A stretch of 64,000 bases of DNA from Melitaea cinxia (lineage: Eukaryota > Arthropoda > Insecta > Lepidoptera > Nymphalidae): the NCBI RefSeq assembly GCF_905220565.1, contig NC_059415.1, forward strand, positions 4,012,001 through 4,076,000, written 5' to 3'. Position numbers and translations under genes: made by a program. Below, in pieces: positions 24,829 through 37,051 of the stretch. Under the pieces are notes generated by a model. It did no database searches. It was not told the origin of the DNA and worked only from the letters and a program-made list of their open reading frames with translations. The stretch's first letter is position 1; each line of letters opens with the position of its first letter.

Positions 24829-25131
24829 TATGTAATATTATTACTGCTGAATCAGTTCATATACGAGCACAAGCTGTAAGAAAGGATTGATTTTTACACG
24901 TTTTGTCTTTCTAGAGTACCGAGGAACCTATTTAAATGTAGTTATGTAGTAATTTAGTATTTGTAACCAAAGTTATGGTAATTAGAATAACAAAGTATAA
25001 TAATAGTATGTCACAATGTCGATAGCCTTCATTGGAGTTTTTTAACTTTTTTTAACTAAATGTTCATTTATGATTCTACTCACTAAGAAATCTAAGATTG
25101 ATTGACACGGTAGTACCTAAGTAATTGCTAA

Positions 25132-25490
25132 TCTTCTATATATTAATACGTGAAGCAAAAACTTTGTACCCCTTTTTAAATTATGCGTACGGAGGAATAT
25201 GAAATTTCGTAGACTTATAGTTTATATGGAGTGCAGTATGCTAATATTTTATTTTAAAAATATGCATAAAATATATTAAGCCAATAACAAAAAAAAAAAT
25301 ATTACACCACTACCATGTATTTGATACACACACGCATATTATACTCTTTTTTTATTGTCAAAGTCTGTAGTCAAAAAGACATTTTATAAAAAAGTTTTTT
25401 TTTTACTTTCATAATTCCTTAGATTTCTTTAATTTTATTTAATTTAAATTTATAATTATGGTTGAATTTCGACCTCTGGGCGACCACTAG
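25132..25490 (+). mobile_element. non-autonomous Helitron, family H4, plus copy
   Basis: A|TC at 25131-25133, GTGAAGCAAAAACTTTGTAC, near-palindrome GGTTGAATTTCGACC at 25460-25474, and CTAG|T at 25487-25491. About 359 bp, no ORF. Inverted relative to the copy at 20990, about 3.8 kb away. Confidence 0.8.
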
Positions 25491-26739
25491 TAATTATTAA
25501 ATAGTTATTATATATTACTAATTCGAGAAACATATTATTAATATATGAATAGATTTACTACAACACCGTACACCCATTTGAGCATGTCAATTAAATTCTT
25601 GAGTCTTTTGTAAGCCCATTCTTATTGACCTAATTCTTTAATCTCTTCCCTGCTTACGTAATACTTTTAATTTATTTACAGACATTTATCTGAGTTTGAC
25701 TCATTGAGTTTGTACCTAAAAAGGTCATAATGCATAATTACTTTATTTTCATTGTAAAAGGACACCAAAAGGTGCCTGGCTCATATCGAAAACTCAGCGT
25801 TTGTAAGACTTTGATAATAGCTTAGACTAATATTAATAGAATATTAATAATAGAACCGAATATAGAACCAAATGAATACTTTTCTAAGAAATATCTTAGA
25901 AAATTGTTTATTCGTTATAATTGTGAAGTAAATAATGTAACATTTGGGAGGGATTTTAATTTTAAGAGTGTATGCTACCTCAAATTGCTTATTTTCCACT
26001 CGGCAGGATGTCCATATCTTCCAAACTACTGAATATTTAAGTTTGAAATTTATGTATGGTAAAGTTCAGGACATAAACTATCTTTCATATGTTTCGAAAA
26101 CACGATTCCAGAAAATTTTCTCGATAGAAAAAAATCGCAAAGTTACCTCTATTTTTGTATTAAAACCTTAATATCTCAGTAAATATAGAAGTTATGGACT
26201 TGAGATTAAGCATGGTAATTGAAATAAGTATGACAAACATTTTATATGTTGCGATTTTTAAAAAATAACTATTGATAATGTTTGTGGGGAGAAAATACAT
26301 GTAATTCGCGCGATGAACAACCAAGCGCTCTCAATTCTCATGTGTTTTTAGTATGGGTGAAATCTGAATTCGAGCTGAGGTAGGGTAGCCCCTTAAGGCG
26401 TCAAAAATTATACAAGTCATCAGTTTTCTTAACTTTCGTAAAGTTCGTAAGCAAATCTCGAGATATCCCATTGACCTGTGAGAGTAACATCAATGAAAAA
26501 GACTCGTCTCTACAAGCATGCGTATGAAGCAGCGCGAGCGATAGGCGTAGAAATGGCTCACAAATACTATGAAATTGTAACTCTTTGTGGGTGGTGCTGG
26601 GACATTGGGAGCGATCATTAGAAATATTTATACAATGTTTCCGATTTTAAGCTAAAAGTTTTTTACTCAATGGTAGAACAACGAACATTGTTTCAGATCG
26701 ATAGACTATCATGAACGATGGTGAACGAAATCTGTTTTA
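25491..26739. other. non-coding DNA next to the bruchpilot exon
   Basis: Intronic on the minus-strand model (downstream of the donor at 26839). No second exon recognised. Confidence 0.5.
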
Positions 26740-26839
26740 GCAATTATAGAGGCGTTACGAAGTAGGTTGTAAGATTTTCATGTCTAAGCAGTATAACAGA
26801 AAATCGATAGTTGTCAATTTTGAGTAAGAAATAACTGAC

Positions 26840-27397
26840 CTGATTTTCTTGGTTGAGCAGTTTAAGTTGGTCGTTTATAAGGCTGTACTTGGCGCTCTCT
26901 TCCTTTCGCAACGCCCGCTCCTTCTTCAGTTCTGGGCTCCAGAAGGTCTTTATGCTGTGCATACTGGAGCCCAGTTTCTGATTCGTCAGTTCCAATTCCT
27001 TCTTGAGGTTGCCCAGCTCGCGTTGTAGATCGGAGTTTTGGGACTGTAGTTCTCCGAGGAAGAGTGGAGGCGGCTCGCGTCGGTAGTAGTCATCCTCGGG
27101 GGGCGGCGGTGGTGCGTAGGAGCGGTCATAGTCGCGCTCCAAAGACTGGTAGCGGAGGGGCCGTGGGCGAGCACGGTGGTGTGCCCCGGCCGAGGCGGAG
27201 CGGCCGCGTTCATCGGGCGCCGGGGAGGGCTCATCGTCGCGCGCGAGGTAAGGACTCCGGCGGGACGGGCTCCGGTCCACCTGAGGCAGGCGGCTCCGCG
27301 TACCCGACCACTCCTGCCGGCGCCACTCCTCCCGGCACGGCGGCCGCTCCTCCTCGCCGGCGTACTCGCGGAGATACAGTTTGGCGTGTTTCCCGCG
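26840..27397 (-). CDS. brp: bruchpilot (ELKS/CAST/ERC family) N-terminal exon, partial
   Basis: Bruchpilot is the ELKS/CAST-type scaffold of the presynaptic active zone, clustering calcium channels and tethering vesicles. The minus-strand frame reads SPYLARDDEPS, a Ser/Arg/Pro-rich region (RYQSLERDYDR, then a proline run), and the family hallmark: LQRELGNLKKELELTNQKLG, SMHSIKTFWSPELKKERALR and KEESAKYSLINDQLKLLNQE, the start of the coiled coil. The 3' boundary is a clear donor, CAG|GTCAGT, exon ending at 26840 in phase 0. The 5' boundary is uncertain. The frame is open up to a TGA at 27398-27400 with no in-frame ATG; CTGCCTCAG|GTGGACC at 27281/27280 is the best acceptor, giving 26840-27280. 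The start codon must then lie in an upstream exon. The exon is strikingly CpG-rich against the AT-rich surroundings. No later exon was recognised to the left, so the following intron may exceed 26 kb. Confidence 0.92.
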
Positions 27398-27399
27398 TC

Positions 27400-28480
27400 A
27401 ATTCGAACGCATTGTGCACTGGACTGGGTGACGGGCGCGCGATCACTGAACGGGACGCTCGGATCATCGATCGTACGCCGGGAACGCATGCGCGGTGGAC
27501 GGGTAATTTAGCGGATTTAGCGCTGCTCGAATCTGTCGTACGCTAGACGATAGATGTGTGATCTATAAATGTAGGTACAATAAACTGGAGCAGAGGTGTG
27601 TCTGGCCGTATAGATAGAAAGATTTTTTTAGAACTTTGCTTTTTATTTTAGTCAAATTGCACATTTATTGAATGTATATAGTTATATTCTAAGAGACCAA
27701 TAGGCATTTGATATGACAAGTATACTTGTCATCTTTATTTTAAATGAAGATTTAACGCCTAATAATTAAAGATGAATAAGTACATAATTTTAGTAAAATA
27801 TTTTCTAATATTTTTTATGCCAATAAAGCAAACAAATAGCAAAACGTTCTTACTACTTTTATTACTTTAATAGACGAGCCAATACATTATTGTTGAAGCT
27901 CGGCATTTCGTCAAGTCCAGAAAAAAAAAACATTTTCCACTCATCCATCAAAATCAAATTCCTAATTTTTCGCAGCGCTTAACAATAACTTAAAAACATT
28001 ACTAAAACGATTAATTATGTCGTACCTCAAAGGCTATCTATTTATAGCGCTCTGTTTTCAGCCTCCCATTTTCATGAAATACAGCGGTTACAGCGCTTTA
28101 CATCTAAAACGTTGCTTGAAGTTCCTCTTATCCCATGACCCACTTACAACTTTTGTCTCTTTCTGACTCATATAGAGGTGATATGTCTATCACTCTCTTT
28201 GAGGTCGTCGTATGTCGGTCAGCCTGGTTGCAATCGGGAATAGTGGTGGTGGTAGCGTAGTCGATAGGATTCCTTATTTAAAACATATATTTTTAAACAC
28301 AAAGTAATGATATAAATTAAAAAAAAAATAATTAATGATTTGATTGAATGAATGATAATTGAATTATAAACTATATTTTGTTATTCATTATGTATAATAC
28401 ACTCGACTGTTTGAAAGGAAAGCTAATGATTTCTTGACTTTCAGTTATATACATGCTGTATGTGTGTGTATACAAACAGC
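27400..28480. other. CpG-rich flank then non-coding DNA
   Basis: 27400-27560 remains CpG-rich, which suggests a promoter or 5' UTR-like region of bruchpilot, although no start codon in the exon's frame is present. The rest is ordinary AT-rich DNA. Confidence 0.4.
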
Positions 28481-28483
28481 TCA

Positions 28484-28760
28484 AGTGCCGCTCTGGCGTA
28501 GTGGTTCGTGTAGGCAACTAAAACATCGACGATTTGCGGGTTCGATTCCCACTCGAAAAAGATTTTTATATTTTTACAAATATTTCATTCCGGTTTGGAA
28601 CTCTGTTCGTTCGTGTCCCCACCGTAGCTCAAAGAGAACGTTTAATCTGTTGGAGCCGGTTGCCAGGAGCAGGGGATGTTACAGGTTGAACTTAAAGTAT
28701 GTGTATAAAATATTATATGGCATTTTTTATGAGAATGCGTGTATAAAATCATATTGGTAG
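28484..28760 (+). mobile_element. tRNA-derived SINE
   Basis: A-box-like TGGCGTAGTGG (28494-28504) and B-box-like GGGTTCGATTCCC (28538-28550) have the spacing of a pol III promoter. The body does not fold as a canonical tRNA, and an unrelated tail follows (TTCATTCCGGTTTGGAACTC). Confidence 0.75.
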
Positions 28761-29372
28761 CTATCTGATATTGATGTTGACATTGATGAATGTTCTGTTT
28801 TTTTATCTTTGGTGACTAATCGTAAGTACTAGTGTTGAGACAACAATACTTTGTTGATTTAAGTAGCACTGGTTTTCGTAAAACACAGATGATTGACAAT
28901 TGAATAGTATGTTTTGTGTTTCTTGCAGATTCTACAAAGCAAAATCTACATTTCAAATCGCTGCTAGCTTCTCATTAACTATAATTAATTCATTAAAAAA
29001 TATTATGTCCTAATTTCCACGCGAAGCGGACAGCTGAAAAATGTTGATGTTTCCGGTTTTAGTAATTTTCGAATATGTTATACCTATATATGCCCTAAAT
29101 CCATATGTATAATATTATTATAGTATATTGTTTAAGGTAACTAGTTATTAGCCATTAAAGTGTCGAGTTACCAGCAGGAACTTTAAGTGACAATATCAGG
29201 TATTTAAAAGTTTTTTTTTTTTTTAAATAAACAAAATAGAAAAGTATTTACTTAATGAAATGAGCTTTGTAATGATATTTTTAGAAATTTGAAATTATAT
29301 CGTTTTTTTTAGGAAAAAATTGCATTTAAATTTTTGAGTATTTTTTTCCAACGTTGGACGACTTTAATTTTT
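28760..29372. other. non-coding spacer
   Basis: AT-rich DNA; nothing supported. Confidence 0.5.
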
Positions 29373-29974
29373 TTAACCGACTTCCAAAAAAGGAGGAGGT
29401 TCTCAATTCGACTGTATTTTTTTTTTAATGTATGTTACATCAGAACTTTTGACCGGGTAGACCGATTTCGACAAATTTTGTTTTAATCGAAAGGTGGTGT
29501 GTGCCAATTGGTTCCATTTAAATTTATTTGAGATCTAACAACTACTTTTCGAGTTATATCTAATAATGCGTTTTTACTTGACGCTTTTTTCGTCGACCTA
29601 CGTTGTATTATACCGCATAACTTTCTTCTTCGATTTTCATAATTCTTTTTTTGTTGGAAAGGGGATATCCCTAGTTTGGTACCGTGATAAGGAAACCAGG
29701 AATTGATGATGGGATCTCAGAGAAATCGAGGAAAACTCTCGAAAATCCGTAATAACTTTTTACTGGGTGTACCGATTTTGATAATTTTTAATTTAATCGA
29801 AAGCTGATGTTTATCATGTGGTCACGTATAATATTTTATCGAGATCTGATAACTACTTTTTGAGTAATCTTTGATAACTTGTAGTTGCTTGACTATTTTT
29901 CGTCGACCTACGTTGTATTACTTGTCGATGTAATTGAAGTCGGTTTTTTTTCGTTTGCGAGCAAACACAATTAT
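29373..29974 (+). mobile_element. AACCGACTTC family element, long copy
   Basis: Same layout as 6414-7026: TTAACCGACTTCC, repeated ACCGATTT...ATCGAAAG internal units, GAAGTCGGTT, T-run, perfect hairpin GTTTGCGAGCAAAC and ACAATTAT end. No ORF. Confidence 0.87.
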
Positions 29975-31380
29975 TTTTATTTTTTTTTCTCAAAATAACT
30001 AATAGTGTATAGAATATACTTGCAAAGCTCTAGAATGGACCAAAAAGTCGTATAGGAACTAGACCAGTTGCCTGATGCCTGAGCGCAGTAGCCGGTGGTA
30101 GTCCGGACTACATCAGACGCCCGATAGCAACACTTTTCATTCATTAGTTTTTTTTTTCATTTCAGTTTGGTAATAAATTTCATTTTACCACATTTTAAAA
30201 ACGGATTTAATTTTATCTATCTTTTCCTTTTGAAACATAACTTTGGTAAATATGTAGAATTTAGTTTTTACACAACTTCACAGTCATGGCAAGGGGCCAT
30301 GTGATTGTCTCGGTGGCAATTTAAAACGTCTAGTAGCATTTCATTTCATCTTTTCTTCTTCTTTCTTTTTTTAATTTAAACGATTTTTAAAAATGTCACA
30401 AAAATCTATTTATTAACAAATTTTAACATTTTTTTATGTGTCACTTAAAGTTGCGCTTCATCCTAATATCATATATTTGTTTCACATGTTTTTTAACATG
30501 TTTTCTTTTGGAATATTAACAAAAATTGTTTGAGCTATAGATGTTTTAGTCCATTCGTATAATCGTTCAGGTGTCGAAAGGGGTGTTTTTATCTTCTATT
30601 GTAGCTACGAGCTGGCGTTGCTAGACGTTTTTAAAAGAAACCAAGGTGATCCTAGCATATTATAGAAAGCGGTCACTACATTGTTTTCATTAACTTAATG
30701 GTATAAGAATTAAATATTTTTTTTAATAAATGGCAAACGAGAAAGTTTTTTATTGTTATAAGCCCATCCGTGTCTGTTAAGCTCTGACGAGTTTTTTAAA
30801 TGTTTATATTTCTGAAAAGTATATTTAATTGTTCGTTTTTCTTTTTAGTATTATTTTAGTCTATCATATCATATCTAATTATTTAAATTTTTATTCTCAA
30901 ACATGACTTTCGCATGTGTATATAATACACAAAATATTAAATACTTAAACCTGTAGCTAAAATTCTGTAAAAAAAATAATATGTTTTTAATTCTGATATA
31001 ATCGTGTGGCAAAATATTAATGTAAATTCTATCATCTAATCAAAATGCTATATGGGAGAGCATCTAAATGTTGATTAAATTAATTGTTATTTAGGTATAA
31101 TTTTTTTAGTTACACTTTGCTATCCTAATAAAATATAAATAAAAATAAATTAAAATATCTAATAAAATTTTACGAGTTGTATAAACTACAAAATAGACAT
31201 TATTTTACAACATTTTAAACTTATAATATCGCTAACATTTTCGCTAATATTAAGGTCTAAAACGGGATAATTACCAGGTTTTGTCGTTATTCTTTTGATA
31301 CATTCTTATAGTAAAATGTTTTGTTCGAAAACTGCTCGAAAATGTGCTTGAAGTTTGTATCATGTAAGGTATATTTTAAG
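29975..31380. other. non-coding spacer
   Basis: AT-rich. A 14-bp palindrome GTAGTCCGGACTAC occurs near 30100. No gene recognised. Confidence 0.5.
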
Positions 31381-31394
31381 AAATCAACGAGAAG

Positions 31395-31470
31395 TGAGAG
31401 CCGATATGGTGCAACGGATGTTAACTGAAAAGTCATGAGATCAAATCCAAGTAACCATTAGAGTATTTTT
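31395..31470 (+). mobile_element. possible decayed SINE head
   Basis: TGGTGCAACGGATG and GAGATCAAATCC resemble diverged A and B boxes with plausible spacing. Weak. Confidence 0.35.
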
Positions 31471-31554
31471 AAGGGCTTTATTTATTTAAAATTTGTAATA
31501 TAGGTACACTTGCTATAATGATTCAACTTTAATACCCCAAAACAATTTTGTTAC

Positions 31555-31855
31555 CTCCCCCCCTTTTTTTATAGATGGGGAAGTGCATTTACTCACTAAC
31601 TCCGCCACACGAGGGTGACGGGAGTGTGGAATTCCCGGCGTGAGGTGCAATGCCAGACTATCCACTAAAACCCACATCTTTTTTCCGCCGGCACCTTAGT
31701 GGGGACGCCATGGGATCGCTTTCGCACACTACCACGACGCCCCCCAACTTTGTTACCTCTGACACAGGAGTAAATCATAGTTGCCGGGGCCCCCACCGGA
31801 GGGTATCCATGATGGATTTTCCCCACGTAACAAAAAAAGGAGTGAGGCCGTTAAG
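31555..31855 (-). mobile_element. LINE 3'-UTR-like fragment
   Basis: On the minus strand a GC-rich segment ends in CTTCCCCATCTATAAAAAAA. A GC-rich non-coding 3' region ending in a short A-run fits a LINE 3' UTR in Lepidoptera. No coding sequence remains. The clade is not assignable. Confidence 0.5.
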
Positions 31856-32362
31856 TGTAAGATGTTTAGTACTTATCAATATTAGAAGAAATAAGTATTT
31901 TGCCAGCAGTGGGCTGTCCCACTATAAATAGAGTGTATATTAGGAAACGTATATGATAAACTATTAAGAATAAAACTACACACACCCGCAAATAGTTGAA
32001 GTATTGCAAGTGAAACCACATATTTTAGCTAGTAATAACAATAAAACAAGTGCAGTACATCTCTACAGCGTCCTTCCTATCTTGAACTCATTTCACTCCG
32101 CTTCCGTTTGAAACACAGCCGGCAAAACAAGCTTCATTAACCGTATACTGACTTATGAATATTTTACTTTTATGCTAAGTATTTAAGTATTATAAAATAT
32201 ACAACGTAAGTTTTTAACTGAACTAAAACATAATAGAACATCCAGCTTTGGCATGTTTAGAGACATTTTCAATAAAAATATAATCTATACATATAAATTA
32301 AGGAACAGATAAACAATTAAACATGTTATTCGTAATACTGTTATTTACATTTTACATTCTTA

Positions 32363-32802
32363 CTAGCGACCCGCCCCAGCTTCGCACGGGTGCAATGCTG
32401 ATACTAAATATACCACAGAATGTCTTTATTTATAGTGTGAAGCTAGCTTATAGCATTAACATAATAACAACAACATTCAAATATGCGTCGTTAGATTACG
32501 CGTTGTTACAGAATGCGTTGAAGAAATAAACGTTCACTGCTCGTTCTCCGTAGGTGATAGCGTGATAATATGTAGCCTAATATGTTGACCCGACTTCTTA
32601 GTAATATTCATGCCAAATTTGAAGTAAATCCATGCAGTACTTTTTGAGTTTATCCCGGACATACATACAGACAAACAGACAAAAATTCTAAAAACCATAT
32701 TTTTGGCTTCGGTACCGATTGTAGATCACACCCCAAGTATTCTTTTAAAAAAATATTCAATGTACAGTTTTGACTTTCCTACCATTTTATTATATGTATA
32801 GA
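32363..32802 (-). mobile_element. non-autonomous Helitron, family H3
   Basis: Minus strand: A|TCTATACATATAATAAAATG at 32802 to GGGTCGCTAG|T at 32363, 440 bp. Matches plus copies at 58379 and 59637 over its length. Non-coding. Confidence 0.8.
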
Positions 32803-32814
32803 TACTACTAGGGT

Positions 32815-32985
32815 GGTACACAAGCGTACGGTCCCCGTGATGGTAAGCAGTTACCGTAGCTTACAGACACCTGCAACACCAGTAGCATCCTAAGTGCATT
32901 GTCGATCCTACCCCCACTGTCAACATAGCGCGTCCCAAAGAAATCAGGCTACGTTACTAACCACAAGAACATAAAACTAATTTGC
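32815..32985 (-). repeat. family D copy
   Basis: Reverse orientation 3' half (ACAAGCGTACGGTCCCCGTG to AACCACAAGAACATAA on plus). Confidence 0.7.
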
Positions 32986-32987
32986 CT

Positions 32988-33210
32988 AGCCCGGTGGCGC
33001 AGTTTGTGGTGGTCCTGCTTTCTGTTCCGCGGTTTTCGGCTTCGATTCCCGCTTGAGTTTGGGTGTAATATGTGTATTTATATATTTACATTATGTGTTA
33101 TTCTGTGTATATTTATCAAAAAAAAAATTGCTTATGACAGTCGTCTGCTACTAATAATACAAGGATTAAGTTACTTACCGTAGGACCTTGTGTGTGTTTA
33201 AAAAAAGAAA
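32988..33210 (+). mobile_element. tRNA-derived SINE
   Basis: A-box-like GGTGGCGCAG at 32993-33002 and B-box-like CTTCGATTCCC at 33040-33050. A tail (GTAATATGTGTATTTATATA and ACAGTCGTCTGCTACTAATA) is shared in diverged form with 38265-38420. Confidence 0.75.
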
Positions 33211-33340
33211 AAAAGTATTCGAGAGCTATTTATAATATGTAATCTTAGTAAGGTTGAGATTTTGAGCATGATATTTCCTGTCGTGCTTTACCTCAACAAG
33301 GCAATAGTAAAAAAAACTAATTTTGTATTGAAAACTTCAT

Positions 33341-33695
33341 CATCATCACATCACTTCAGCCACACATCACATCACATCATAGTCCACTGCTGGACATAGG
33401 TCTCCACAAGTTCGCGCCAAAAATGGAGTGAACTATGTGTTTTGCCGATAGTCACCGCGCTAGGCAGGCGGGTTGGTGTCCACCACAAGGCTGGCTTTGT
33501 CGCACCAAAGACGCTGCTACCTGTCTTCGGCCTGTGTATTTCAAAGCCAGCAATTGGATGGCTATTCCGCCATCGGTCGGCATTTAAGTTCCAAGGTGGT
33601 AGTGAAACTGTGTTATCCCTTAGTCGCCTCTTACGACACCCATGGGAAGAGCGGAAGTGGCTACATTCTTAATGCTGTAACCACACAGCACAATT
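33341..33695 (-). mobile_element. LINE-tail repeat (SINE-like), full-length type
   Basis: Minus-strand start TTGTGCTGTGTGGTTACAGC near 33695, then the GGCGACTAAGGGATAACAC block, GGCTTTGAAATACACAGGCC and the 3' end CCTATGTCCAGCAGTGGACT. Same start as the plus copy at 57004, which shows it is a discrete unit. Confidence 0.78.
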
Positions 33696-34132
33696 AATGG
33701 CTGAAGTAAAAATTATTGACGATTTTCAAAGGAGTAACTTTTAACTTGCAGATTCTTCTCAGCACAATAGAAATTTCGAATCGGATATTAGATACTCTCT
33801 CAAATGGCGGTTCAGAACCACTTTTGATGCCTGCTTAATTTCATTCAATTTCCTTTGCAAAGTCTTTTTATAATATAGAAAAGGATATTTATTTTAATTA
33901 TATATATTTTTAATCTATTTTATTGTAAAACTGCTTAAAGTTTTAAAATGTCTAGCCGTAATATTTTTAAAATAATATAAAATAAATTTTTTCCTCACTT
34001 TATGGAAACTGTTTCGTGCCACTATGATGGGAAACAGGGGTAGGGCCAGCCTTAGCCTCGCTGTCAACTCAGTGCATCCCAAGGAACTTTGGCTACCTTG
34101 ATTATAAAAGGAATGCATACTGAGAGCAGGAG

Positions 34133-34428
34133 GTAGGCTTAACTGAGGTAGGGCACAGCAGGAATTTCCTGCTCAAAATATGGAGCAGCCCGACTGGGGT
34201 AGTACCTCGACCTTACAGAAGATCACAGCAAAATAATACTGTTTTCAACCAGTATTGTGTTCCTGTTGGTGATTAAGGTGACCAGAGCTCCTGGGGGGAT
34301 TGGGGATTGGGTCGGCAACGCGCTTGCGATGCTTCTGGTGTCGCAGTTGTCTATAAGCTACGGTAATCGCTTACCATCAGGTGAGCCGTACGCTTGTTTG
34401 CCGACCTAATGACATAAAAAAAAAGTAT
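34133..34428 (+). repeat. family D, full copy with poly(A)
   Basis: Complete from AACTGAGGTAGGGCACAGCA to GAGCCGTACGCTTGTTTGCC, followed after a short spacer by an A-run. The fixed 3' end and A-run fit a LINE 3' UTR. Confidence 0.8.
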
Positions 34429-34472
34429 TACTTTGCTTAAATTTTTAGTGTTTAGTTTTTTCTTATTACATA

Positions 34473-34755
34473 CTAGCTGTGCCCGCGACTTCGTCCGTAT
34501 TGAATTTAACAAAAAAGTTATTGTTCAGTTCGCAGAGTTATAAAAAAAAAATTCTAAAATAAAAGTAGCCTAAGTTACTCTTTATTACATCATCTATCTG
34601 CCAGTGAAAGTCCCGTCAAAATCGGCCCAGCCGTTTCAGAGATAAGCCGGAACAAACAGACAGAAAGATAGACAAAAATTGTAAAAAGGTTTTTTTGGTA
34701 TATGTAACTATGCATTTAGTAAAAAGCGGTTATTTTAATGTTACAAACAGACACA
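34473..34755 (-). mobile_element. Helitron family H2, 5'-truncated
   Basis: Minus-strand 3' end CTAG|T at 34473 with the GTCGCGGGCACAG block; homology stops at ACAGACAC near 34755, before the family 5' end. Confidence 0.75.
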
Positions 34756-34987
34756 CTCTCTCTCTGACTCTAGATGAAATATTGTTATAAAATTCTGACT
34801 CTAGTAGGTATAGGATACTGAAAATGACTGTTACAATATATTATTCTCTCTTCAAAAAGAAAAACAGTTTGAAATGAAATGACCGATGATGAATTAAACT
34901 AACTTATCATACCGAATTATCTGCACACAAGTTTGAATATTGGAGACATATTGAAATTTGAAGGTGGAAAGCTTCCCCAAATATTAT

Positions 34988-35421
34988 TTAACCGACTTCA
35001 AAAAAAGGAGGAGGATTCTCAACTCGACCGTTTTAAAAAAAAAATTTATGTTCGGGGATAGCTCCGTCGTTTATAAACCGATTTTGATAATTCTTTTTTG
35101 TTGGAAAGGAGATATCCCTAGTTTCGTACCATGATAAGGAAACCAGGATGTGATGATGGGATCCCAGAGAAATCAAAGGAAACTCTCAAAAATCCGCATA
35201 GCTTTTTACTGGGTGTACCGATTTTAATGATTTTTTATTATTCGAAAGCCGATGTTTATCATGTGGTCACATTTAAATTTCATCGAGATCTGATTACAAA
35301 TTTTGGAGTAATCTTTGATAATGCGTATTTACTTGACTATTTTTTTTTGTCTACCTACGTTGTATTACTTGTCGATATAATTGAAGTCGGTTTTTCTTCG
35401 TTTGCCTGCAAACACAATTAT
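34988..35421 (+). mobile_element. AACCGACTTC family element, medium copy
   Basis: TTAACCGACTTC start, fewer internal units, GAAGTCGGTT near 35383-35392, perfect hairpin GTTTGC-CT-GCAAAC and ACAATTAT end. It abuts a Helitron H2 3' fragment. Confidence 0.85.
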
Positions 35422-35490
35422 ATAACTCTCTGAACTGAACAATAACTTTTTAGTTAAATTCCATGCCAACGAAGTCGCGGTCACAGCTAG
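35422..35490 (+). mobile_element. Helitron family H2, 3' fragment
   Basis: CTGAACTGAACAATAACTTT through GAAGTCGCGGTCACAGCTAG, ending CTAG|T at 35490, followed by a (TA)n run. Confidence 0.7.
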
Positions 35491-35719
35491 TATATATATA
35501 TATATATATATATTGAAATTCAATAAAACGAATTTCAATAAATTCCAACAACTATTATTAAACATAATTTCATACGCAAAAAGTCTCCAACTAACATTTT
35601 TGGTTAACAAGTATGAAATTATTATTGCTATGAGTTTTGTCGTGAAAATTTTTATCATAAGTATTTATTTTTTATTTTATTATTATTTTTATTTTATTTT
35701 TTTATTTAGAGAACCAACA

Positions 35720-37051
35720 ACTTTGAACAATGTATCTTACAGCTAGGTATATGCTATATAGTATAGCCAATAACAGGTTTCCCTTAGAATATTTAGATTA
35801 TGGAGTGTCCGCTTGCAACATCAAAACAACAGCCCTTAACCAAATGCGTATAGATGCACACACAGCACATATACCAAAATAACATCCCCTACACCCAGAG
35901 GCGAAGTATTCCAACATTTTTAACGTAAATCATTAAATATCTTTTAATATTAAATAATATAATTACTTTTTAAATAATTATTATTAATACAGATTATGGT
36001 TATATGTACATTTTAAATATAATGGAACTAGGTCACACAATGACAAGAAGTTTTGCGCCTTAAAAACACTTAAGTAATTATGCTGTGACACACGCTTAAA
36101 AAACTTTAAATTCTTACATTCATCCCTTTACTAAATATAAAACAAAATATAACATGTTTAGATCTTAACTAATCCTATCCAAAGGCGTCCTGGTTTGTTA
36201 TATGTATGTAATTATTTTTTTAATTCGGAAAAATAGAATTTTAATAAAAGTATTCTATACGTGCCGCAGTGAAATACCGTATAAAATACCGTAATAAAGC
36301 ATTAAACATTTCAAATATAAGGTTTATTTTATGGCTTTGTTCACATTGATGCTGAGTTGAAATTTTTTTTAACATCACAAAAATATTTGTCACCTTTTGA
36401 TGATTCGTGAAAGTTTCGTCGTCAATCTGAACAAAGCTTTAAAATATTACAATCATCAAACTTTTACAAGAAATTATATTAACAATAAAGACACAATAAA
36501 TAAGCAAAATAAGATAAAAGTAAACTAATAGCATTATAAAGCAAATAGTACATAGGTATAAAGCTATTTAAAAAACGATTGTGTTTCGCTACAGCATTTG
36601 AACTGATTTTAAATAGTTTGCTCCCAAGAAAATACAATTTCAATTATTTGTTTAATATTAAATAATTCAACAGCATTTTTCTTGATATTCATTTCTATTC
36701 ACCCCATAGTTTCTATACACGCGTTAAGTACGTTTTAAAATTGATTTAAATGTGATAAAATTGTCCGTAGTATGACTTTTATAAAAGTCGTGTCGTTAAA
36801 TTTTATTACCTACAAATGTTTGATTAATTTTTGACTGATGAGATTCTGTTTTTAACTCTGATTCTTTCACCATATACACTAAGCTTTATTTTGTAAAAAT
36901 GACAAGTTGTCAAGTGAAATGTCTATCTAGTTTGACAGTACGCAATTACTGAACGAAAAAAAATTCGCTTATAGGTTATGAATTGTGATTTGTGATTACT
37001 TTTTGTTGTTATTGTATAATTTTATACAAACCTGATATAAAAACACTAATA
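35720..37051. other. non-coding, upstream of mRpS16
   Basis: AT-rich; includes the mRpS16 promoter and 5' UTR by position. No defined core promoter element could be singled out. Confidence 0.5.

Noticed and set aside
26986..27546. Several overlapping open frames (111-167 codons) on both strands
   Set aside because: They are shadows of the CpG-rich bruchpilot exon; only the frame with SIKTFWSPELKKERA matches a family and ends at a good donor.
28484..28560. Possible tRNA gene
   Set aside because: Pol III A and B boxes are present but the sequence does not fold into acceptor, anticodon and T arms; it is a SINE head.
32988..33060. Possible tRNA gene
   Set aside because: Same reason: SINE head with shared non-tRNA tail.
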